A stretch of 64,000 nt of DNA from Burkholderiales bacterium. Its GTDB lineage: Bacteria; Pseudomonadota; Gammaproteobacteria; Burkholderiales; Casimicrobiaceae. The DNA lies in contig JAEUPL010000003.1 of NCBI GenBank assembly GCA_016790165.1, positions 1 through 64,000 on the forward strand, given 5' to 3'. Positions 8,531-18,328 of this stretch are shown here, piece by piece (the first letter of the stretch is position 1; each line of letters begins with the position of its first letter). The position numbers and the translations under genes were made by a program. The notes beneath the pieces were generated by a model. It ran no database searches. It was given only the letters and a program-made list of their open reading frames with translations, and was not told the DNA's origin.

Positions 8531-9508
8531 ATGCACGCCGTACTCCCCCGACTCGAAAGCCAGCGCACCACGTTCCCGCCGCTGCGCCGCCGCAGTGTCA
8601 GTACGCTTCAGGTGAACCTCGGCTACCGATGCAACCAGTCCTGCCTGCACTGCCACGTCGCGGCGAGCCCGCATCGCACCGAGATGATGGATGGTGCGAC
8701 CGTCGATCTGGTGATCGACACGCTTAAACACCTCGGCGCCTCCGCACTCGACTTGACCGGCGGTGCGCCGGAACTGAATCCCTACTTCCGTGCGTTGGTG
8801 ACCGAGGCGCGCGCCCACGGCGTGAAGGTCATCGACCGCTGCAATCTCACCGTACTCTTCGAGTCTGGACAGGAGACAACTGCGCAGTTTCTCGCTGATC
8901 AACGGGTGGCGATTACCGCCTCCCTGCCGTGCTATTCGGTCGACAACGTCGACAAACAGCGTGGCGACGGGGTGTTTGATCAAAGCATCAAGGCCCTGCA
9001 GCGACTCAACCGCCTTGGGTATGGCGATGGCAGCTCCGGGCTGGAGCTCAATCTCGTCTACAACCCGCAAGGTCCCTCACTGCCACCGTCGCAGGTGAAG
9101 CTGGAAGCCGACTACAAGCACATCCTCGGCGAGAACTTCGGCATCCGCTTCGATCACCTGTTTACGCTCGCCAATATGCCGATCCAGCGTTTTGGTTCAA
9201 CGTTGATTTCCAAGGGCACGTTTGCCGGCTACATGACGCTGCTTAAGGATGCTCATCGCGACGAAAACCTCGATGGCGTGATGTGTCGTGATCAGTTGAG
9301 CATCGACTGGCAGGGCTACGTTTACGACTGCGACTTTAACCAGATGCTCGGGCTCGCCACGCGCGCAGAGGGCCGCCCTCGCACACACCTGCGTGACCTG
9401 CTCGCCAGTCCGCGTGACGCCCTCGTCGACGGCGCTATCGTCGTCCGCGACCACTGTTACGGCTGCACGGCTGGACAGGGCAGCTCCTGCGGCGGCGCGT
9501 TGGGTTAG
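8531..9508 (+). CDS. arsS: Arsenosugar biosynthesis radical SAM protein ArsS
   Basis: 325 residues. A radical SAM enzyme that in the arsenosugar pathway adds a 5'-deoxyadenosyl group to methylated arsenic. Seen: the 4Fe-4S ligands Cys34, Cys38 and Cys41 (CNQSCLHC), the LTGGAPELN segment that contacts SAM, and a C-terminal cysteine-rich part (MCRDQLSIDW, YDCDFNQM, CYGCTAGQGSSCGG) typical of ArsS. Start ATG as read gives the usual N-terminus ahead of TLQVNLGYRCN. Next come two glycosyltransferase-like genes that accompany arsS in many bacteria. No arsM methyltransferase lies in the window. Confidence 0.9.
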   Translation: MHAVLPRLESQRTTFPPLRRRSVSTLQVNLGYRCNQSCLHCHVAASPHRTEMMDGATVDLVIDTLKHLGASALDLTGGAPELNPYFRALVTEARAHGVKVIDRCNLTVLFESGQETTAQFLADQRVAITASLPCYSVDNVDKQRGDGVFDQSIKALQRLNRLGYGDGSSGLELNLVYNPQGPSLPPSQVKLEADYKHILGENFGIRFDHLFTLANMPIQRFGSTLISKGTFAGYMTLLKDAHRDENLDGVMCRDQLSIDWQGYVYDCDFNQMLGLATRAEGRPRTHLRDLLASPRDALVDGAIVVRDHCYGCTAGQGSSCGGALG

Positions 9509-9548
9509 CCGCCCGATCGCCGATGAGACCAGGCCGACGCTTTTTCGA

Positions 9549-10274
9549 ATGGCCCGTCACACCCGCGGGCGGGCGTTGAAGCTATCCATTGTTCTACCGG
9601 TCCTCAACGAGGCGCAGCAGCTTGCCCGCACTCTGGGAGCGCTAGCGCCGCTGCGTGAACGTGGCTGCGAGGTGATCGTTGTGGACGGTGGCAGCACCGA
9701 CGACACACCCGAAATCGCTCGACCGCTCGCCGATCGGGTTGTCGTTGCCTCTCGCGGACGCGCGAACCAGCAAAACGCTGGCGCGGGTGTGGCGCGGCAT
9801 GAGGCGCTGCTCTTCCTCCACGCGGACACGCAATTGCCGGTCGGCGCCGACCGACTCATTCTGGCTGCGCTGGGTGGCCGCGCAGTATGGGGCCGTTTCG
9901 ATGTGGCATTCCGCGATCTGCCCGACGAAGCCGCGCCCCTGCCTCGCATGCTCGACGTCGTCGCCCAGATGATGAACTGGCGCTCCCGCGTCTCGGGCAT
10001 CGCCACGGGCGATCAGTGCATTTTTGTTGCGAAAGACGTCTTTCATCGCGTCGGCGGCTTTCCAGCGCAACCGCTGATGGAAGACGTCGAGTTGTCACGG
10101 CGTCTCAAAACAGTGTCACCGCCCGTATGCCTCCGCGCCTGCGCGAAGACGTCGCCGCGCCGCTGGCTGAAGCACGGGGTTTGGCGAACGATTCTGCTCA
10201 TGTGGTGGCTGCGCCTGGCGTACTGGTTCGGCGCATCCCCCTCGACCCTGGCGCGCTGGTATGGCTATAGCTGA
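9549..10274 (+). CDS. TIGR04283-type arsenosugar glycosyltransferase
   Basis: 241 residues from ATG 9549, chosen because the family begins with LSIVLPVLNEAQ right after the start. A GT-A family 2 fold: nucleotide-sugar binding at VIVVDGGSTDDTP, the FLHADTQLP DXD-like metal site, and GDQCIFVAKDVF followed by MEDVELSRRLK, the ED acceptor region. Presumed to transfer a sugar in arsenosugar synthesis, by association with arsS. The start is 41 bases after the arsS stop. Confidence 0.85.
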   Translation: MARHTRGRALKLSIVLPVLNEAQQLARTLGALAPLRERGCEVIVVDGGSTDDTPEIARPLADRVVVASRGRANQQNAGAGVARHEALLFLHADTQLPVGADRLILAALGGRAVWGRFDVAFRDLPDEAAPLPRMLDVVAQMMNWRSRVSGIATGDQCIFVAKDVFHRVGGFPAQPLMEDVELSRRLKTVSPPVCLRACAKTSPRRWLKHGVWRTILLMWWLRLAYWFGASPSTLARWYGYS

Positions 10275-10409
10275 TGCCTCCCACAGCGAGCGTCGCCGCA
10301 ACGTCAGTAACACGACGTGGAATCGGCCCGCAACGTTTGCGACGCCGACATGCCTCGAGTTCCTTTCGCGGTGCAGCGGGTACGTCTGCCCACGGCGCCG
10401 GGCATAGAC

Positions 10410-11057
10410 ATGACTCTCCAAGGCGCGTTTCATATCGCCGTGTTTTGCAAGGCGCCCGTTGAAGGCCGGGTGAAGACGCGTCTGATTCCAGCGTTGGGCG
10501 CAGCGCGGGCCACTGCGATCTACCGTCAACTCGTCAGGAGAACGCTCGACACGGTTCGTTTGGCTAGCCAGCGCACCGGCGCTACTGCGTCGCTCTGGGT
10601 GGCGGACGATGTGGAGCATTCCGAGGTCGTGCAGTGGTCACACGAATTCAGGCTTTCACTATTTCAGCAGCAAGGCGACGACCTGGGCGCGCGCATGCTG
10701 CACTGCCTGCAAACCTGTTCGCGGCAGCATAGTCGAGTGCTGCTCATCGGCACCGACTGTCCAGCGCTGGCTGCGGACGATCTGATCGCTGCCGCGACCA
10801 AGCTCAACCAGGACTCTGTTTGGGTCTTCACACCCGCTGAGGACGGCGGTTACGTGCTCGTGGGCAGCCGCGCGCCGACTGCGACGCCGTTTACCCACAT
10901 TGCGTGGAGCACCAACGCCGTGATGGCACAGACACGCTCTGCACTCAGCGCGGGACGCGAGCGCTGGGTCGAAATGCCCACGCTGTGGGACATCGACGAA
11001 CCTGCTGACGTCACGCGCGCCATCGCGAGTGGATTGCTGGCTGCGGACAAGTTCTAA
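10410..11057 (+). CDS. TIGR04282-type arsenosugar glycosyltransferase (DUF2064)
   Basis: 215 residues from ATG 10410; a longer reading back to 10317 has no family support. The nucleotidyl/glycosyl-transferase A fold is visible: AVFCKAPVEGRVKTRL near the N-terminus, GTDCPALAADDL and PAEDGGYVLVG. These match the DUF2064 family found beside arsS, whose exact reaction is not firmly established. Third gene of the arsenosugar cluster; the hydrolase starts 9 bases after its stop, so co-transcription is likely. Confidence 0.85.
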   Translation: MTLQGAFHIAVFCKAPVEGRVKTRLIPALGAARATAIYRQLVRRTLDTVRLASQRTGATASLWVADDVEHSEVVQWSHEFRLSLFQQQGDDLGARMLHCLQTCSRQHSRVLLIGTDCPALAADDLIAAATKLNQDSVWVFTPAEDGGYVLVGSRAPTATPFTHIAWSTNAVMAQTRSALSAGRERWVEMPTLWDIDEPADVTRAIASGLLAADKF

Positions 11058-11066
11058 ACTCCCACG

Positions 11067-11957
11067 ATGATTGCCCACACCACAATCCACCGCCTTCCCG
11101 CCAACGGCATCATGCTCAACGTTCGGGCCAGCGACGACCGGAGCAAGCCGCCGTTACTGCTCCTGCACGGCCACCCGCAGACACATCTGATCTGGCACAA
11201 GGTCTGGTCGACGCTCAGCCAGACTTTCACGCTAATCGCACCCGACCTGAGAGGCTACGGCGACAGCGACAAGCCACCATCGGACGCCACCGTCAATCAC
11301 GCACCTTACAGCAAGCGCGAGATGGCAAACGACATGATCGCGGTCATGCGGTCACTAGGTTTCGAGCGCTTTCGAGTGCTGGCGCACGACCGCGGCGCGC
11401 GCGTGACGCACCGCATGATGGTGGATCATGCCGATTCCGTCGTACGCGCCACGCTGCTCGACATCTCGCCGACGCTGGCCATGTACGAGCAAACGACGAT
11501 GGAATTTGCCCGCGCTTACTTCCACTGGTTCTTCCTCATCCAGCGAGAACCACTGCCCGAGATGATGATCGAATCGAACCCGGAATTCTTTCTTGACAAG
11601 ATGATGGGTAATCGCCACGCCGGACTGGCGGCGTTCGCGCCCGATGTATTGGCAGAGTATCGGCGCTGCATCCGTCTGCCCGGAATCGCACACGCCATCT
11701 GTGAAGACTATCGCGCCGCTGCAACGATTGATCTCGATCACGACCGGGCTGATCGCGCGGCCGGGCGCAAAGTGACGCAACCGTTGCAGGTGCTCTGGGG
11801 GGCCAACGGCGTCATTGATAAGTGCTTCAAGCCGCTGGACGACTGGTCGCGCGTCGCGCTCAATGTTCGTGGGAGAAGCGTCCCCTGCGGACATTACATT
11901 CCCGAGGAAGCGCCGGATGCGCTTCTTGACGCAGCGTTGCCTTTCCTTCGCGCCTAG
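11067..11957 (+). CDS. Alpha/beta hydrolase, fluoroacetate dehalogenase-like
   Basis: 296 residues. Residues that define fluoroacetate dehalogenase (as in the RPA1163 enzyme) are all present: nucleophile Asp108 in AHDRGARV, carboxylate-binding Arg109 and Arg112, acid Asp132 in LLDISP, halide-pocket His153 and Trp154 (YFHWFF), Tyr215 and catalytic His276 in CGHYIPEE. Numbering runs 2 then 4 behind that enzyme, consistent with one small gap. So hydrolytic dehalogenation of a haloacetate is likely; epoxide hydrolase is less likely because the ring-opening tyrosines are not apparent. It follows the arsenosugar genes by 9 bases but has no obvious link with them. Confidence 0.85.
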   Translation: MIAHTTIHRLPANGIMLNVRASDDRSKPPLLLLHGHPQTHLIWHKVWSTLSQTFTLIAPDLRGYGDSDKPPSDATVNHAPYSKREMANDMIAVMRSLGFERFRVLAHDRGARVTHRMMVDHADSVVRATLLDISPTLAMYEQTTMEFARAYFHWFFLIQREPLPEMMIESNPEFFLDKMMGNRHAGLAAFAPDVLAEYRRCIRLPGIAHAICEDYRAAATIDLDHDRADRAAGRKVTQPLQVLWGANGVIDKCFKPLDDWSRVALNVRGRSVPCGHYIPEEAPDALLDAALPFLRA

Positions 11958-12132
11958 GAGGTTGCCAGGGGCGGCGCCACACATTCTGGCCCCGCTACGC
12001 GCGACTTGCACACGTCACCCGCGATCCGTCGCAAGCCCCTCGCGGCCGTTGATGCGCTTGCTAGGATTTGTCCCGTTCGTCATCCCGCACCTCGACGACG
12101 AACCACCATTTGTGGAGGTGCCAGGGGGATTC

Positions 12133-12378
12133 ATGCTCACCGTACTATTCGTCGTCGCCTTCCTCGTCGCCTGCGGTGCGCTGTTTTACTACGCGCCCGA
12201 TCTGATCGGTTGGTTACTCGCCATCGCCTGCGGTCTGGTCGCGCTTACTGTGCTGGCACCGCTGTTTCTGGCGCTACTGATCCCCCTATCAATGTTCGGC
12301 ATCGTGGTCGCAGCGTTCGCGATACTCGCGCTGGTCATCGCGGCTTTGTTGTTGTGGCCGTTGCTGTTTTTGAGTTAG
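12133..12378 (+). CDS. Small membrane protein, unknown
   Basis: 81 residues, nearly all hydrophobic, with three predicted transmembrane stretches (MLTVLFVVAFLVA, LIGWLLAIACGLVALTVL and FGIVVAAFAILALVIAALLL). No motif or charged active-site residue is visible. Start ATG 12133 has AGGGGGAT a few bases upstream, which supports translation. It stands alone between the dehalogenase-like hydrolase and the tartrate dehydrogenase-like gene. I do not recognise a family. Confidence 0.55.
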   Translation: MLTVLFVVAFLVACGALFYYAPDLIGWLLAIACGLVALTVLAPLFLALLIPLSMFGIVVAAFAILALVIAALLLWPLLFLS

Positions 12379-12472
12379 GAAAACGCTCAGTCCGGCGCAA
12401 CGCGCTCGAGGACTGAAAGCGTCATCCGCTAGACTGCCCGCGTCTGTTTTGAGCACTCGGAAGCGCAGCATC

Positions 12473-13555
12473 ATGCCCCAGAGAATCGCAGTTATCGCCG
12501 GCGACGGCATCGGCAAGGAAGTCATGCCCGAAGGCATCCGCGTACTGGAGGCCGCCGCGAAGAAGTTCAACATCCCGCTCGCGTTCGACCGCTTCGACTT
12601 TTCGTCGTGGGACTACTACGAGAAACACGGCCAGATGCTGCCGGACGACTGGAAGGCGCAGATCGGCGGTCACGATGCGATTTACTTCGGCGCTGTGGGC
12701 TGGCCGGCCAAGATTGCCGATCACGTGTCGCTGTGGGGCTCGCTGCTGCTGTTCCGCCGCGAATTCGACCAGTACGTCAACCTGCGACCGGCGCGATTGA
12801 TGCCTGGCGTCACTGCCCCCGTGGTGAAAAGAGACGGTTCACCCTACAAGGCCGGTGAAATTGACTTCTACATCGTGCGCGAGAACACCGAGGGCGAATA
12901 CTCCAGCGTCGGCGGTCGCATGTTCGGCGGTACCGAGCGCGAATTCGTGTTGCAGGAGTCGGTCTTCACCCGCACCGGTGTTGACCGCATCCTGAAATTT
13001 GCCTTCGAGCTCGCGCAAAGCCGACCAAAGAAGCACCTGACCAGCGCCACCAAATCCAATGGCATCTCGATCAGCATGCCGTACTGGGACGAGCGCTGCG
13101 CCGAGATGGCGAAAGGCTACCCCAAGCTCACGCTCGACAAGTTTCATATCGACATCCTCACCGCCCATTTTGTGCAGCGCCCCGCATTCTTCGACGTGGT
13201 CGTGGCAAGCAACCTGTTCGGCGACATCCTGTCCGACCTTGGCCCCGCGTGCACCGGCACCATCGGCATCGCGCCAAGCGCCAACATCAACCCCGACCGC
13301 AAGTTCCCGAGCCTGTTTGAGCCGGTGCACGGCAGCGCGCCCGACATCGCTGGCCAGGGCATCGCCAACCCGATCGGCCAGATCTGGTGCGGCGCCATGA
13401 TGCTCGAATGGCTTGGCCACAAGGCAGCGCACGACGCCATCCTCGCTGCGTGCGAAAAGAGCACTGCCAGCGCGGTGCGCACGCCCGACCTGGGCGGTAG
13501 CGCCAGCACGTCCGACGTCGGCAAGTTCATCGCGGAGGCGGTCGCGGCCGCCTGA
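12473..13555 (+). CDS. ttuC: Tartrate/D-malate dehydrogenase (decarboxylating)
   Basis: 360 residues from ATG 12473. Beta-decarboxylating dehydrogenase of the isopropylmalate/isocitrate family. Seen: IAGDGIGKEVMPE at the N-terminus, substrate-binding arginines in NLRPARLMPG, the VRENTEGEYSSVGG loop, and VVASNLFGDILSDL with the metal-binding aspartates, then EPVHGSAPDIAGQGIANP for NAD binding. The GAVGWPAKIADHVSLW segment with YVNLRP is what tartrate dehydrogenase (TtuC) and D-malate dehydrogenase (DmlA) carry in place of the LeuB loop. Choice between tartrate and D-malate is not possible from sequence. No regulator is next to it. Confidence 0.88.
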   Translation: MPQRIAVIAGDGIGKEVMPEGIRVLEAAAKKFNIPLAFDRFDFSSWDYYEKHGQMLPDDWKAQIGGHDAIYFGAVGWPAKIADHVSLWGSLLLFRREFDQYVNLRPARLMPGVTAPVVKRDGSPYKAGEIDFYIVRENTEGEYSSVGGRMFGGTEREFVLQESVFTRTGVDRILKFAFELAQSRPKKHLTSATKSNGISISMPYWDERCAEMAKGYPKLTLDKFHIDILTAHFVQRPAFFDVVVASNLFGDILSDLGPACTGTIGIAPSANINPDRKFPSLFEPVHGSAPDIAGQGIANPIGQIWCGAMMLEWLGHKAAHDAILAACEKSTASAVRTPDLGGSASTSDVGKFIAEAVAAA

Positions 13556-14007
13556 CCGGTGCGCGTACGGGCCGCTATACTTCGCGGCCCGCCGAGCCTC
13601 CCGCCGGCGGTATTGAACGATGGAGGTTCATCATGAAGAAGAACGCACCCCACCGCCTCGACTGCTTTCAGCGTCGAGATCACTAGCAAACGCCGCAAAG
13701 GTTTCCCTTCGGAGACCAGTGTCAAGCGTGGTGACCGCGTCGTCCACGGTAACAAGCATCTGAGGGAAAAGCTCGGCAGGAACGACCCCCTGTCCGTGCG
13801 GCAAGCCGCGCCGGTTTCAAGAACTGCTGCATGCGCTCCGGCGAGTTTGACGGTGTTGATCGCGATCACTTTTTTCCGGGAGTGAGCAAGGCGGCATCCG
13901 CACGCGCTGACCGCTCCATGTCGCGACCCTTATCCTGAGTATCAGCGTGCGCAAAGCGCACGCTTCTTGCTAAAGTACGGCAATGACTTTCAAAGCTCGT
14001 TGCCACC
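13556..14007. other. Gap between ttuC and URC1 holding a broken SEC-C gene
   Basis: Contains a 7-bp palindrome at 13569-13590 with a TATACT element in its loop (a possible -10 box, weak), then the frameshifted SEC-C gene. The last 120 bases before URC1 show nothing recognisable. Confidence 0.5.
13633..13885 (+). pseudogene. SEC-C zinc-motif protein, broken by four +1 frameshifts
   Basis: Start ATG 13633 has TGGAGGT 6 bases upstream. The frame stops at 13684 after 17 residues, but dropping one base from each of four homopolymer runs (TTT 13666-13668, CCCCC ending 13790, TTT near 13814, TTTTTT near 13870-13875) restores an 82-residue protein ending at TGA 13883-13885. The restored protein contains [33 protein letters not shown] and [13 protein letters not shown], which is a SEC-C zinc-binding motif (CPC...CC), then DRDHFFRE. 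SEC-C motifs bind zinc in SecA and many small proteins. All four lesions are single-base gains in homopolymers, so either local sequencing error or genuine decay by slippage. Confidence 0.75.
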
Positions 14008-15272
<1,265 letters not shown>

Positions 15273-15276
<4 letters not shown>

Positions 15277-16532
15277 ACGCAACGGCCGGCGCAAAATCGT
15301 CAACTCCCGCCACTCAGGCAGCGCTGCGTGAGCTGCGCTCGACCACAGCCGTTCGCAAGCGCGCGCATGCACTCCTCGCGCGCGCACGCGCTGGGGAGTC
15401 GACACACTTTTGGGTGGGCGACGACGCTACCCTCGAACGCGCGGCGCAACTGGTTGCCGAGGTGACGCGCGAGCGCTATGGCGACGGCCCGATCCCGTAT
15501 CACAGCCGCTGGCGGCACTTTGAGGCGGGTGGCATTGATCGCCGAAGCGAGCTCGACCGACTGCTGGGCGAAGTCTCCACCCATGAACGCGCACGCACCC
15601 AGATTGACCTAACCGTCGTGAGCGTGCTGCTCGACGCGGGCGCTGGGGCGCACTGGAGTTACACGGAGACTGCGAGCGGACAGCGCTTCGCGCGCTCGGA
15701 GGGCCTTGGCGTTGCGAGTTTCCGCGCCTTCGTCGCGGGGGTGTTCTCGTCCGATCCAGCGCAGCCACTTCGCGCCGATGCAGCGGGACTGCGCGCTGTC
15801 ACTGCGGCCAAGCTGGCAGAGGCGTTTCAGGTCAGCGAAGCCAACCCGCTGATCGGCCTTGAAGGGCGAGTGACGCTACTGCACAGGCTGAGTGATGCGC
15901 TGGCGCGCCAGCCAGCAGTTTTCCCGGCGCCGCATCGACCCAGTGCACTGTTTGACGTCTTGTGCCAAACGGGTCGCGAGACGATCCCCGCTCACGATGT
16001 GCTGGTAGCGCTGCTCGACACGCTTTCCGAAGTCTGGCCCGCGCCGAACCGCTTGGCCGACGGCACCTCGCTCGGAGACTGCTGGCGATTCGCGCCTGCG
16101 CGCGGCGATGGCGTCAGCGACGGCTGGATGCCGTTTCACAAGTTATCGCAGTGGCTCAGCTACTCGCTGCTCGAACCGTTCGAATGGGCTGGCATCACGG
16201 TCGACGGCCTGGATGCGCTGACCGGTTTGCCTGAATACCGAAACGGTGGCCTCCTCCTGGACGCCAACGTGCTGTTGCCCAAGTCACCCGCTACGCTCAG
16301 CACCATCTGGCAGGTCAGCGACGAATTCATCATCGAGTGGCGCGCGCTGACCGTCGCCCTGCTCGACGAGCTGGCACCTCGCGTACGGGGGATCCTCGGC
16401 CGCAGCGACGCCGAAATGCCGCTCGCCTGCGTGCTCGAAGGCGGCACCTGGGCGGCCGGGCGCGTGCTCGCGGCCCGCCTGCGTGGGGGCCTGCCGCCTG
16501 TCCAGCTCGCCAGCGACGCCACCGTTTTTTGA
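15273..16532 (+). CDS. urc4: URC4/Urg3-family protein (DUF1688)
   Basis: 419 residues from ATG 15273, overlapping the URC1 stop by four bases. The sequence has the DUF1688 pattern: [17 protein letters not shown] near the start, [14 protein letters not shown] around residue 75, [33 protein letters not shown] in the C-terminal half, and [13 protein letters not shown]. The biochemical function is not established; in yeast it is required for growth on uracil by the URC route. No cofactor motif can be seen. Gene order and overlap argue that it acts with URC1 directly. Confidence 0.9.
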
Positions 16533-16552
16533 ACCTCAACGCGATAACCATC

Positions 16553-17182
16553 ATGAGCAAAGTCACTCTCGTCGATCACCCGCTCGTCCAGCACAAACTG
16601 ACCCTGATGCGCCGCAAGGACGCCAGTACCAACAGCTTTCGCCGCCTGCTCAACGAGCTTGCGATGCTGATGACCTACGAGGTCACCCGCGACGTCGCCA
16701 TGCAGGAGGTGGACATCGAGACACCACTGGAGCCGATGAAGGCCAAGGTCATCGATGGCAAGAAGCTGGTGTTCGTGTCGATCCTGCGCGCCGGCACCGG
16801 CATCCTGGACGGCATGCTGAGCGTGGTGCCTGGCGCGCGCGTCGGCCACATCGGCCTCTATCGCGACCCGAAGACGCTGACCGCCGTCGAGTACTACTTC
16901 AAGGTGCCGAGCCACATGGAAGACCGCGACGTGGTCGTCGTTGACCCGATGCTCGCCACCGGCAATTCGGCCATCGCTGCCATCGAGCGCGTAAAAGAAA
17001 CGCGACCGAAGTCGATCAAGTTCGTCTGCCTGCTGACCTGTCCCGAGGGCATCAAGGCGCTGCAGGCGGCCCACCCCGATGTTCCGATCTTTACGGCCGC
17101 CATCGACCGTGAACTCAACGATCATGGTTACATCCTGCCCGGCCTTGGTGACGCGGGCGACCGCATCTTTGGCACCAAGTAG
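16553..17182 (+). CDS. upp: Uracil phosphoribosyltransferase (URC6 role)
   Basis: 209 residues, standard length. Converts uracil and PRPP to UMP in the cytoplasm. Seen: [14 protein letters not shown] near the middle, the PRPP loop [14 protein letters not shown], and the C-terminal [11 protein letters not shown] uracil-binding end. Start ATG 16553 lies 20 bases past the URC4 stop. Besides salvage, here it probably supplies the UMP that the URC route degrades, the role of URC6 in yeast; this rests on its place directly behind URC1 and URC4. Confidence 0.95.
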   Translation: MSKVTLVDHPLVQHKLTLMRRKDASTNSFRRLLNELAMLMTYEVTRDVAMQEVDIETPLEPMKAKVIDGKKLVFVSILRAGTGILDGMLSVVPGARVGHIGLYRDPKTLTAVEYYFKVPSHMEDRDVVVVDPMLATGNSAIAAIERVKETRPKSIKFVCLLTCPEGIKALQAAHPDVPIFTAAIDRELNDHGYILPGLGDAGDRIFGTK

Positions 17183-17250
17183 CGCGGTTCTTGCTTTCGC
17201 CACCCGTACACTTCCTTCTGCACCCACACACCCATCCTCAGGAGCCTTGA

Positions 17251-18252
17251 ATGAACACTCGCCGCCAGCTCGTCCTGTCCGCTGCAGCCATTGCTGCGCT
17301 GTCCACGCTTGCCATGCCCGGCCTGACCTACGCGCAGGCCAAGCTGAAAGTCGCCGCCATCTACACCGTGCCGTTTGAGCAGCAATGGGTCAGCCGCATC
17401 CACAAGGCGCTGAAGGCCGCGGAGGCCCGAGGTGACATCGAATACAAGGCAACGGAGAACGTCGCCAATGCCGACTACGAGCGCGTGATGCGCGAGTATG
17501 TCGCCGCCGGCAACACCCTGATCGTCGGCGAGGCGTTCGCCGTGGAGGCCGCGGCGCGCAAGGTCGCCAAGGATTCGCCCAAGGTCTCCTTCCTGATGGG
17601 CTCGTCGGGCAAGCCGCAGGCGCCGAACTTCAGCGTGTTCGACAACTACATTCAGGAGCCGGCCTACCTCTCCGGCATGATCGCCGGTGGCATGACCAAA
17701 TCGAACAAGATCGGCATGGTCGGTGGCTTCCCGATCCCCGAGGTGAATCGCCTGATGCACGCGTTCATGGCCGGTGCCAAAGAGACCAATCCGAAGGTTG
17801 AGTTCACGGTGAGCTTCATCAACAGCTGGTTCGACCCGCCCAAGGCCAAGGAGGCCACTTTCGCGATGATCGACAAGGGTGCCGACGTGCTCTACGCCGA
17901 GCGCTTTGGCGTCAGCGATGCCGCCAAGGAAAAGGGCAAGCTCGCCATCGGCAACGTCATCAATACGCAGGACAAGTACCCCGACACCGTTGTCGCGTCG
18001 GCGCTGTGGAACATGGAGCCAACCATCGACGAAGCGCTCAAGAAGGTCAAGGCCGGCAAGTTCACCGCCGAGGACTACGGCAAGTTCTCGATGATGAAGT
18101 ACAAGGGCTCCGAACTCGCCCCGCTGGGTACGTTCGAGAAGAAAGTGCCGGCTGACATCGTTGCCAAGGTGAAAGCCAAGGAAGCCGACATCCTGTTCGG
18201 CAAGTTCACCGTGAAGGTGGACGACTCGCAGCCGAAGTCGACGGCGAAGTAA
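17251..18252 (+). CDS. BmpA/PnrA-family nucleoside-binding protein
   Basis: 333 residues. Signal peptide (LVLSAAAIAALSTLAMPGLTYAQ) and a BMP-type periplasmic fold: LKVAAIYTVPFEQQWVSRIH, YIQEPAYLSGMIAGGMTKSNKIGMVGG split by the hinge, and SALWNMEPTIDEA. BMP proteins bind purine or pyrimidine nucleosides. Not a lipoprotein: no lipobox cysteine. Start ATG has CAGGAGCC upstream. It heads the transporter half of the operon and is followed by a hairpin that could let it be made in excess over the membrane parts. Confidence 0.9.
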   Translation: MNTRRQLVLSAAAIAALSTLAMPGLTYAQAKLKVAAIYTVPFEQQWVSRIHKALKAAEARGDIEYKATENVANADYERVMREYVAAGNTLIVGEAFAVEAAARKVAKDSPKVSFLMGSSGKPQAPNFSVFDNYIQEPAYLSGMIAGGMTKSNKIGMVGGFPIPEVNRLMHAFMAGAKETNPKVEFTVSFINSWFDPPKAKEATFAMIDKGADVLYAERFGVSDAAKEKGKLAIGNVINTQDKYPDTVVASALWNMEPTIDEALKKVKAGKFTAEDYGKFSMMKYKGSELAPLGTFEKKVPADIVAKVKAKEADILFGKFTVKVDDSQPKSTAK

Positions 18253-18274
18253 GGCGCCTGCGCATCGCCACCGC

Positions 18275-18300
18275 ACAAGCGCGACCCCGGTCGCGCTTGT
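18275..18300 (+). terminator. Hairpin between binding protein and ATPase genes
   Basis: Perfect 12-bp inverted repeat with a two-base loop (arms 18275-18286 and 18289-18300). Only CATTTCG follows, so the T-run is poor: more likely a transcript-stabilising or partial-termination hairpin that raises binding protein over ATPase than a full stop. Confidence 0.6.
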
Positions 18301-18328
18301 CATTTCGAGCCCCTGTATCGCGAGCACC

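Noticed and set aside
12839..13869. Minus-strand frames over ttuC and the SEC-C region
   Set aside because: No recognisable domain; they mirror the real plus-strand gene.
13633..13885. Programmed frameshifting in the SEC-C gene
   Set aside because: Four separate +1 events in simple homopolymers without slippery heptamers or structures; error or decay is far simpler.
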